21,473 bases of DNA, from assembly GCA_034433615.1 (NCBI GenBank), contig DAOUAJ010000431.1, positions 1 to 21,473 on the forward strand, in the 5' to 3' direction. Origin of the DNA: DAOUAJ01 sp034433615. Its GTDB lineage: Bacteria > Chloroflexota > Anaerolineae > DUEN01. Shown here piece after piece: positions 16,024 to 21,473 of the stretch. The position numbers and the translations under genes are program-made. Below the pieces are notes generated by a model, which did no database searches, was not told the DNA's origin, and saw only the letters and a program-made list of their open reading frames with translations. Each line of letters opens with the position of its first letter. Positions within the stretch are counted from its first letter, which is position 1.

Positions 16024-17250
16024 ATGGCTGACGAAATGGCACAGGTCCAATGTCCGCAATGCGGTAAGCCCAACCGCAATCAGGCCAAGTTCTGCGTGTT
16101 CTGCGGCAATGTTCTGCTGCCACAGGCCGTGACGCAGCCATCGGCGGATGTCCACGTTGGGCAGCAATCGTCCCCAGATGCGGCCGCCCAGCCTGGATCA
16201 ATCCAGCCTGCCGCGCCATCCATCATGCCGCAACCGCGTGGACCGGAAGCCTTGCCCTCGCCCAACGCTGCGCCGGCGCCCATGCAGCCTCCCGCGGCCA
16301 TTCCTTCTGAAGCATCCGGAACATCGCCTGTGGCAGGGGTCGCCGCAGCTCTGGCCGGCGCGTTTCAGGCTGTGGCCAGCCTCGTGCGCGACCTGTGGCC
16401 AGGTAATGCAGGAGGAGCCGACGTCCGGCCGCAGACGCAACCGGAAGCGGCACCTGGCGACTACGGCATGGGGTTGAAGCCGGTCTCGGGCAAGGCCAGC
16501 CACGTCGGCCAGGTGCGTCCTGTCAACGAGGACAGCCTGATCGCATTCGAGTTCACGAAGGTTCAGGAATCACGTGGAGTACCCATCGGCTTCTACGTCG
16601 TCGCCGATGGCATGGGCGGCCACAGGGCAGGTGAAATCGCCAGCCGCACCGTAAATAAGATCGTCACCGAAAAAGTCTTGCACGCCGAAGTGATCCCGGG
16701 CCTGGCCTTTGCCACGCGTAAGCTAGACGAAACTCCCGCCAGCGTGCTGACATCCGCCGTCAAAGAAGCCAACCGAATCCTCTATGATCTGGCCCAAAAG
16801 CAGGGTAGCGACATGGGCACAACCTTGACGGCGGCGCTGATCATCGGTGATACGGCTACCATTGCCAACGTGGGCGATAGTCGTACCTACCTGTGGCGTC
16901 ACGGCACCTTGCGGCAGGTGACCAGGGATCATTCGCTGGTGGCCAGCCTGGTACAGGCCGGCATGTTGAAGCCGGAAGAAGCACGTGGCCATCCGCAGCG
17001 CAGCCAGATTTACCGCACTTTGGGCGTCAAACCCGATGTAGAAGTGGACATCTTCAGCGAAACCCTCCAGCGCGGAGATCGGTTGCTCCTCTGCTCGGAT
17101 GGGCTGTGGGAAATGGTGTCGGATGTGGAAATTGCTCGGGCCGTGGGACAGGCGCGCAGCCCGCAAGAGATCTGTGAGACATTGATTCGCCAGGCGAACC
17201 AGGCCGGCGGACAGGACAACATCACCGTGATTGTGGTGAAGATGGAATGA
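16024..17250 (+). CDS. PP2C-family Ser/Thr phosphatase with N-terminal zinc ribbon
   Basis: The protein has 408 residues; ATG 16024 has GGGAGG at about 16013-16018. The zinc ribbon C10-x2-C13-x10-C24-x2-C27 is followed by a Pro/Ala-rich linker to about residue 147 and a PPM/PP2C catalytic domain (about 148-408). All metal-site motifs are present: RPVNEDS (D170), ADGMGGH (D195-G196), GTT, GDSR, RDHS, SDGLW (D359) and GGQDN (D398). It should be an active Mn/Mg-dependent phosphatase that reverses the action of the three kinases. There is no membrane segment; the zinc ribbon may bring it to the same partner as the ribbon-bearing kinases (inference). It is spaced 41 and 25 bases from its neighbours, so probably in one transcript. 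Confidence 0.96.
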   Translation: MADEMAQVQCPQCGKPNRNQAKFCVFCGNVLLPQAVTQPSADVHVGQQSSPDAAAQPGSIQPAAPSIMPQPRGPEALPSPNAAPAPMQPPAAIPSEASGTSPVAGVAAALAGAFQAVASLVRDLWPGNAGGADVRPQTQPEAAPGDYGMGLKPVSGKASHVGQVRPVNEDSLIAFEFTKVQESRGVPIGFYVVADGMGGHRAGEIASRTVNKIVTEKVLHAEVIPGLAFATRKLDETPASVLTSAVKEANRILYDLAQKQGSDMGTTLTAALIIGDTATIANVGDSRTYLWRHGTLRQVTRDHSLVASLVQAGMLKPEEARGHPQRSQIYRTLGVKPDVEVDIFSETLQRGDRLLLCSDGLWEMVSDVEIARAVGQARSPQEICETLIRQANQAGGQDNITVIVVKME

Positions 17251-17275
17251 TGAGAATGATCGTGAGGGACTATCC

Positions 17276-18280
17276 GTGAATTGTCCAAAATGCGGAACGA
17301 TCAACCGTCCTGGCGCCAGGTTTTGCAGCCAATGCCGCACGCCGCTCGTTCTGGGTGTGACCATGAAGGTGTGTCCCCAGTGTGGCCAGCCCAGCCCGCT
17401 GGGCGCGCAAGCCTGTGCGCATTGTGGACGCAAATTTGCCTCGCCGGCCCCGGCGCTTGTCTCGCGCCAAGCCGCATGGCTGGGGGTCGGCGGCATCGCG
17501 ATTCTGTTGGTAGCACTCGCGGCCCTCATGACAATCGCGCGCGAGCGCAGCACGCGGGCTATGCCGCCGACGTCTTTGACACCCGGCGCCGGCGTCACGA
17601 GCGCCCCACAAAGGACGCCGCCGAGCACGCTCGAGCGCGCTTTGCTTGCCACGGTGCAGATCATCGTGCCGATAGATGGCGAGCGGCGCTCATCGGGCGG
17701 TTCTGGCAGCGTGTTGACCGAAAAAGGACATATCCTGACCAACTTCCACGTGGTCGGCGACCCGCGCACAGGTCGGCTCTACAACGCCAAGGGCACGATC
17801 TATGTGGCGATCAGCCCGGCCGATCTCAAGGGCCCGCCGCAGGTTCGGTATATTGCCGAAGTGGCAAAGAGCGACCCAAGGCTCGACCTGGCATTGCTCA
17901 AGATCCGCGCGACGCGAGACGGCAAGGCCCTTCCCGGTGACCTGGGGCTGACAACCATACCGGTCGGCGACTCTGATAGCGTGGCCATCGGCGACGAGAT
18001 CTCAGTCATCGGCTTCCCCGGCCTGGGGGGCGACACCGTCACCTTCACCAAAGGGTCGGTGTCCGGTTTCCTGGCCGCTGAAGGCTGGATCAAGACCGAT
18101 GCGGAGATCAACTCCGGCAACAGCGGCGGCGCGGCCGTCAACCGGGCCGGGCAACTTGTGGGCATTCCCTCCGCGGCCGCCACCGAGACAACGCGTGTGC
18201 CGGGCAAGATCGGACTGGTGCGGCCGGTGAACCTGGCGAAGGGGCTGATCGAGTGGGCGATCGTGGATGCGAGGCGATGA
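17276..18280 (+). CDS. Membrane-anchored trypsin-like (HtrA-type) serine protease with two zinc ribbons
   Basis: The protein has 334 residues; GTG 17276 has GAGGG 7 bases upstream. Two zinc ribbons, C3/C6/C17/C20 and C33/C36/C47/C50, precede a membrane helix (about 66-87). The protease domain (about 125-334) has a complete triad: H158 (NFHVV), D204 (RLDLALLKI) and S283 in GNSGG. It lacks the PDZ domain of DegP/HtrA proteins and stops soon after the last beta-strand. Topology predicts ribbons inside and protease outside, so a cytoplasmic signal could control cleavage beyond the membrane, or the ribbons may dock the protease to the complex. Substrates are unknown; the exported repeat protein and the MotB-like protein are neighbours on that side. 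A terminator-like hairpin follows. Confidence 0.93.
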   Translation: MNCPKCGTINRPGARFCSQCRTPLVLGVTMKVCPQCGQPSPLGAQACAHCGRKFASPAPALVSRQAAWLGVGGIAILLVALAALMTIARERSTRAMPPTSLTPGAGVTSAPQRTPPSTLERALLATVQIIVPIDGERRSSGGSGSVLTEKGHILTNFHVVGDPRTGRLYNAKGTIYVAISPADLKGPPQVRYIAEVAKSDPRLDLALLKIRATRDGKALPGDLGLTTIPVGDSDSVAIGDEISVIGFPGLGGDTVTFTKGSVSGFLAAEGWIKTDAEINSGNSGGAAVNRAGQLVGIPSAAATETTRVPGKIGLVRPVNLAKGLIEWAIVDARR

Positions 18281-18288
18281 TTGTGTTG

Positions 18289-18318
18289 AAAGGTCGGCCT
18301 GGCCATTGGCCCTCTTTT
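18289..18318 (+). terminator. Terminator-like hairpin after the serine protease gene
   Basis: AAAGG (18289-18293) can pair with CTTTT (18314-18318, one G-T), and GGCC (18296-18299) with GGCC (18308-18311), leaving a 2+2 internal loop and an 8-base loop, with the T-run inside the 3' arm. It begins 8 bases after the stop in the longest gap of the window. The stem is imperfect, so partial termination is the most that can be claimed. Confidence 0.4.
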
Positions 18319-18414
18319 ACGGTGATATGTTCTTGAGCGGGTCCACGATCGAGTTGCACACGTAAAGTGAGCGTACAATTGCAATGGAACCAGTCGGGCT
18401 GATGTATAATGTAC

Positions 18415-18424
18415 AAGGAGGTGA
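18415..18424 (+). promoter_or_regulatory. Near-perfect ribosome binding site of the cysteine peptidase gene
   Basis: AAGGAGGTGA is fully complementary to the 16S 3' end and lies 4 bases before ATG 18429. It is the strongest RBS in the window and fixes the start against an in-frame ATG at 18384. It hints at high expression of this gene relative to its neighbours. A TATAAT at 18405-18410 is too close to serve a transcript that keeps this RBS. Confidence 0.7.
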
Positions 18425-18428
18425 CAAC

Positions 18429-19061
18429 ATGACCTGTGCCCGCGAAGCCGATTACTCCAAAGCTCCGGAGCAATCCCCCGTCGAATCGCTCGACCGCGGC
18501 GCATTGGAGGCGCGACTGCGCAAGGCCGGCGGATTCGACCTCGGCGAGCCAAACCAGATGCACGACACTCCCCTCCATACGCAAGGGGACCAGCCCGACT
18601 GCTTGCTCCAGTCAGCGCGCATGGCTGAGCATCGGCAGACAGGTCGAGACCCCGGTCTGGAGGCGTTCAAGCAGCCGGCGATCGAGCAGGGCTTGTACGA
18701 CCCTGAACTTGGTACCACCGTGGATCGGTTCGTAGATGTGATCAACGAACGACCGGGAGTCGAGGCCGAGCTGACGTATGGGAACAATCCGGAGGACATC
18801 AAGGACGCACTCGACGATGGCAAGTCGGTCATCGTGTGTGTGGATGCCTATGAATTCTACAAGGACGCTTGCAACTTGGAGCCCAACAGCGGTCAACATG
18901 CCATTGTCGTCACCGGCGCGGGCGAGACTGCGGATGGTGGGTGGCAGTTCACGGTCAATGACCCCAATTTCGAGGTTCCGAACCTTCCCGTGGACGGCGA
19001 CCGATTCCTGAACGCGTGGGATGCGGCCCACCGGCCGATGATTACGGTAGAACGTGCATAG
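18429..19061 (+). CDS. Papain-like cysteine peptidase (C39-type fold), soluble
   Basis: The protein has 210 residues, starting at ATG 18429 because of the RBS at 18415. There is no signal peptide or membrane segment. A Gln followed by a Cys at the start of a helix (GDQPDCLLQSARM, C58) and a later GQHAIVVTGA (H157) followed by VNDPNF (N177/D178) give the Cys-His-Asp/Asn order of the C39-like papain fold. The 55 N-terminal residues are charged and probably flexible, and could be a propeptide or docking segment. The gene follows a terminator-like hairpin and is 10 bases from the next, unknown gene; together they look like a separate two-gene unit. A proteolytic effector or processing enzyme for the neighbouring system is plausible. 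The peptidase assignment rests on motifs only. Confidence 0.75.
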   Translation: MTCAREADYSKAPEQSPVESLDRGALEARLRKAGGFDLGEPNQMHDTPLHTQGDQPDCLLQSARMAEHRQTGRDPGLEAFKQPAIEQGLYDPELGTTVDRFVDVINERPGVEAELTYGNNPEDIKDALDDGKSVIVCVDAYEFYKDACNLEPNSGQHAIVVTGAGETADGGWQFTVNDPNFEVPNLPVDGDRFLNAWDAAHRPMITVERA

Positions 19062-19071
19062 GAGCGACGTC

Positions 19072-19575
19072 ATGGACATCCAGAAGCTGGGCAAACAAAC
19101 CCTGGAAACGTGCCGGTCGCGCGGCTGGGCCGGCATGGAAACCGGCATCTCGCGGCCCGTGCCGGAGATCGTTGGCGGGCAGATACGCTTGTGGTATCTG
19201 CTCTACCGCTCGCAGGTGCGACCGCCGTACCAGATGCTCTACGAGCCGACCGCGGCCGTGGCGGTGGACTACGCGACGGGGCAAATCGTGGAACGTCGCG
19301 AGCTGTCCACCTCCACGCCGCCGAAAGCGTTGGGCCGTTACCCGCACGCGACGGCCGCGGCCATTCCACATGATCGTTGGCAGGCTATATGGGATGAGCT
19401 GTTCGGCCTCTACCCCGATGTGATCGCCGCGTTCGCCGGACAGCCCGCAGCGAGGCAGCGGGAAAAGGTGACGCGCTTCATCGAACTTTGGAAGCTGACT
19501 GCACCGCCATTCATGCAGAGCCATTATCGCGCGTTGAATCCAGCGTTCTTTGAGTGGCTGGAGCGCGCGCGTTGA
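19072..19575 (+). CDS. Conserved-looking hypothetical protein, partner of the cysteine peptidase
   Basis: The protein has 167 residues; ATG 19072 has AGGAG 7 bases upstream, preferred over an upstream in-frame GTG at 19054 that overlaps the previous stop. I do not recognise the family. It is soluble, with a mixed beta-rich first half (IRLWYLLYRS, AVAVDYATGQIVERREL) and a helical second half rich in Trp, Arg and Pro. There is no signal, zinc site or membrane segment. Its position 10 bases after the C39-like peptidase implies co-expression, so a dedicated inhibitor, immunity factor or chaperone is the leading guess. Coding status is supported by the RBS, length and GC-rich third positions like its neighbours. 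Confidence 0.65.
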   Translation: MDIQKLGKQTLETCRSRGWAGMETGISRPVPEIVGGQIRLWYLLYRSQVRPPYQMLYEPTAAVAVDYATGQIVERRELSTSTPPKALGRYPHATAAAIPHDRWQAIWDELFGLYPDVIAAFAGQPAARQREKVTRFIELWKLTAPPFMQSHYRALNPAFFEWLERAR

Positions 19576-19626
19576 TCGTACTGCAATGCAATTGAGGGTT
19601 CGCCCATCGGACGAGAAGATTGTCAT

Positions 19627-20097
19627 ATGAGCCGCAAATCAGTCATCGGCACCCGATCATCTCTCTTGTGGCTGTTGATTCTCATCCTCCTCGCGCTGCT
19701 GGCCAACCTGGCACTGGCAGGACTGATCTTCCTGCCGCAGCTAAGGGCAACGTGGGACGAACAAGCCCGTCTGGCTGAAGCTGAGCGACACTACCAGGCC
19801 GGCGTGGCTTTTCAAAATGTTGAGGACTGGTCGGCCGCGGCAGAGGAATACCGACGAGCCATCCTACGGGATGCCGGTTACAAGGATGTGCAGGAACGAC
19901 TGACGGCCGTACGGTTGAGGCTGAAGGAGGTTGCCGCCACCGCGATGGCAGAGGCTCTCGCCCAGGCGATGCGGGCGCAAGCCGCGCCCAGGGTTACCGC
20001 ACCCACTGCAAACACGCGAACCGGGGCGGTTGGTTGTGCTACAGCGTTTATACTGCCAGTTGGCCATAAGCCCTCTTTTCTTAGGGGGCAATCATAG
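19627..20097 (+). CDS. Membrane-anchored TPR-like protein with apparently replaced C-terminus
   Basis: The protein has 156 residues from ATG 19627; the upstream RBS is weak. A basic N-terminus (SRKSVIGTR) and one membrane helix (about 13-36) place the rest outside. Residues about 45-115 are helical, with a TPR-like pair (YQAGVAFQNVEDWSAAAEEY, then DAGYKDVQERL). After about residue 121 the sequence stops looking like protein: GCATAFILPVGHKPSF and the final residues are read from the antisense strand of a zinc-finger-like segment (19987-20067). I take the gene as truncated and fused in frame by chance to that segment, so the native C-terminal domain is probably missing. It may be non-functional, or a minimal anchor that still recruits partners through the TPR. 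Confidence 0.65.
   Translation: MSRKSVIGTRSSLLWLLILILLALLANLALAGLIFLPQLRATWDEQARLAEAERHYQAGVAFQNVEDWSAAAEEYRRAILRDAGYKDVQERLTAVRLRLKEVAATAMAEALAQAMRAQAAPRVTAPTANTRTGAVGCATAFILPVGHKPSFLRGQS
19987..20067 (-). pseudogene. Inverted remnant of a zinc-finger (RanBP2/zinc-ribbon type) gene start
   Basis: On the minus strand, ATG at 20067 is preceded by AAGAGGG-like bases at RBS distance and reads MANWQYKRCSTTNRPGSRVC, followed by SGCGNPG. This fits W-x-C-x2-C-x3-N-x6-C-x2-C, with only the first Cys replaced by Tyr (TAT for TGT), and has the same x10 spacing as the ribbons of the neighbouring genes. After Pro at about 19990 the similarity ends and the frame becomes the mirror of the TPR gene. It is best read as a decayed 5' fragment of a zinc-ribbon gene lying in the opposite orientation. 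Confidence 0.45.
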
Positions 20098-20109
20098 CAG
20101 CAAGGGAGC

Positions 20110-20129
20110 CGTCCGCCAAATAGCGGACG
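20110..20129 (+). other. Perfect 7-bp inverted repeat upstream of the second VWA gene
   Basis: CGTCCGC (20110-20116) and GCGGACG (20123-20129) are perfectly complementary around CAAATA. The hairpin ends 12 bases before the RBS GAGGTG of the gene at 20151. There is no T-tract, so it is more likely an mRNA stabiliser, an operator or a recombination scar than a terminator. Confidence 0.5.
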
Positions 20130-20150
20130 CGACAACGAAATGAGGTGCCT

Positions 20151-21431
20151 ATGTCTGATGTGATCACCCTGACCACCACCCTCAGCCGGCCAGCGTTGCC
20201 GGCCGCCGACCAGGCGCAACTGATCTACCTGCTGGCCGAGCTGATGCCGTCGCGAAACATGGTAGCGGTTCGTATGCCCCTGAATATCGGCCTGGTGCTG
20301 GATCAGAGTGGCTCGATGCAGGATGGCGGCAAGCTTGAACAGCTCAAACAGGCCGTCAAGCACGTTGTAGACGAGTTGGCCGACGATGACTATCTGTCTA
20401 TCGTCACCTTTTCAGGTGCGCCAACGCTGGTCTTGCCCAGCACGCAGGTCGGCAAATTGAAGCGGAGCGATCTGAAACGCCGGATCGACGCGATAGATAT
20501 TAAATGGACCGGCACGGATATTGCCCCGGCGGTTGCGCTCGGCCGCGCCGAGGTGAAGAAGCGCCTGGCGCGCGAACGCGTCAATCGCCTGCTGATGCTC
20601 ACCGACGGCCAGGTGTATCTCAACGACGGTAATCATAGCCGCGGGGAACGCGCATGCCTGGCTGAGGCAGACCAGTGCGGCAAGGAGGGCATTCCCCTGC
20701 TGGCGCTGGGGCTGGGCGTGGATTGGAACGAGGCGCTGTTATCGGATATGGCGGCTCGGTCGAGGGGACAAGCAGACTATATCGCTCGCCCCGAGGAGTT
20801 GACACCGATTTTTGCCAGTCTGGTGCAGGCCATGCAAGCTGCAGTAGCCCGGAACGCAGTCTTCAATCTCCGCCTGACTGCAGGAATTGCACCGAGAAAG
20901 ATCTGGCGGGTCGTGCCGGCGATCTCTGATCTGGGCTACAACCCTCTTTCCGACCGAGCCATCAGCCTAGGGCTGGGCGACCTGGAACGTGGAGTTGGCC
21001 AGGTGCTTCTGGTGGAGTTGGCGGTAGGTTCCAAAGCACCCGGCAACTATCGCATCGCGCAGGTAGAGGTCAGCTACGATGTGCCGGTTCAAGGTAAGAT
21101 TGGTGAGAAGGTTAAGACCGACATCCTGCTGCAAATCACTTCAGATCCCGGTTTGACTCGTCAGTATAATGCTCGAGTCATGAACGTGATCGAACGCGTA
21201 ACCGCCTTCAAGCTGCAGAGCAGTGCCCTGGACGATGCCCAGGCCGGGAACCTGTCCGGCGCTCAGCAGAAGTTGGCCAACGCCATCACCATGCTGCTTA
21301 ACCAGGGCGAGACCGCCCTGGCAAGCCAGCTTCAAGCCGAGGCTGAACGCCTGGCGCGGGGACAGCAAGTATCGCCCGAGGGGCGCAAGACGATCCAGTT
21401 TACCAGTCGTAAGACTGTGCGCCGTTCGTGA
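20151..21431 (+). CDS. Soluble VWA-domain protein (YfbK/Sll0103-like), copy 2
   Basis: The protein has 426 residues. ATG 20151 is chosen over GTG 20145 because TGAGGTG precedes it and because it aligns with the start of the paralogue at 1904. The VWA domain carries LVLDQSGSM (D51-x-S53-x-S55; the first x is Gln instead of Thr). The beta-rich middle has PRKIWRVVPAISDLGYNPLSDRAI, nearly the same as copy 1. A helical region and a threonine tail follow: KTIQF (T414) and KTVRR (T422). There is no signal peptide. Copy 2 has a few extra residues after TDGQ (VYLNDGNHSRGERACL). The two copies lie near opposite ends of the window and probably perform the same kind of role in two complexes or as a heteromer. 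The gene for any further partner lies beyond the window. Confidence 0.9.
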   Translation: MSDVITLTTTLSRPALPAADQAQLIYLLAELMPSRNMVAVRMPLNIGLVLDQSGSMQDGGKLEQLKQAVKHVVDELADDDYLSIVTFSGAPTLVLPSTQVGKLKRSDLKRRIDAIDIKWTGTDIAPAVALGRAEVKKRLARERVNRLLMLTDGQVYLNDGNHSRGERACLAEADQCGKEGIPLLALGLGVDWNEALLSDMAARSRGQADYIARPEELTPIFASLVQAMQAAVARNAVFNLRLTAGIAPRKIWRVVPAISDLGYNPLSDRAISLGLGDLERGVGQVLLVELAVGSKAPGNYRIAQVEVSYDVPVQGKIGEKVKTDILLQITSDPGLTRQYNARVMNVIERVTAFKLQSSALDDAQAGNLSGAQQKLANAITMLLNQGETALASQLQAEAERLARGQQVSPEGRKTIQFTSRKTVRRS

Positions 21432-21473
21432 AAGATGCACATGTTTATTAGGGTGTGTCTGCAAATCATAGCC

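Noticed and set aside
16723..17769. 348-residue open frame on the minus strand
   Set aside because: It spans the PP2C catalytic core and the start of the serine protease, both with complete active-site motifs; the antisense translation shows no domain.
18301..18318. 18-base similarity to 20062-20079 (16 of 18 identical)
   Set aside because: A near match of this length is expected a few times by chance in 21 kb, and the surrounding sequences do not align.
18405..18410. TATAAT as a -10 promoter box for the cysteine peptidase gene
   Set aside because: Its start point would fall within the RBS at 18415-18424, and no -35 box lies at 16-18 bases; TACAAT at 18374 also lacks a well-spaced -35.

Overview
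The window reads as part of a Chloroflexota (Anaerolineae/Caldilineae-type) chromosome. This is inferred from style, not from a marker gene: GC-rich DNA, long Thr-Pro linkers (TPTPT-type) in exported segments, many short CxxC...CxxC zinc ribbons, and a dense set of Hanks-type kinases, FHA, VWA and PP2C proteins. I see no rRNA, tRNA, CRISPR array, complete IS element or replication origin. All sixteen supported genes lie on the + strand with short gaps. The largest gap is 148 bases (18281-18428), so no gene-free stretch exceeds 300 bases.

Layout. (1) 26-9035: a membrane-anchored VWA protein with two cytoplasmic FHA domains; a soluble VWA protein; a kinase with an internal zinc ribbon and a membrane tail; a 928-residue single-pass exported protein with eight 91-residue repeats; and a second, receptor-like kinase with an extracytoplasmic domain. 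(2) 9147-15121: a soluble kinase with Ig-like domains and five acidic helical repeats; four bases later a zinc-ribbon GTPase; then a two-pass membrane protein with a long coiled coil; then a single-pass protein with a MotB-like transmembrane Asp. (3) 15197-18280: a membrane FHA protein, a zinc-ribbon PP2C phosphatase and a membrane-anchored trypsin-like protease. (4) 18429-19575: a papain-like (C39-type) cysteine peptidase and an unrecognised partner, preceded by a terminator-like hairpin and a near-perfect ribosome binding site. (5) 19627-21431: a membrane TPR-like protein whose 3' end appears fused to an inverted zinc-finger remnant, then a second soluble VWA protein that is a full-length paralogue of the first.

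Working model (inference). Three kinases and one phosphatase would set the phosphorylation state of a membrane-spanning assembly. FHA domains and the threonine-bearing C-termini of the two VWA paralogues could be its docking parts. A GTPase beside a possible MotA/MotB- or ZorA/ZorB-like stator pair would add an NTP- and ion-driven mechanical module, and two proteases of unrelated folds are candidate outputs. The kinase + PP2C + VWA core resembles the TerY-P triad and the multi-gene NTP-dependent conflict systems described in bacteria. I do not recognise this exact combination as a named system, so defence, envelope-stress sensing and developmental signalling all remain possible.
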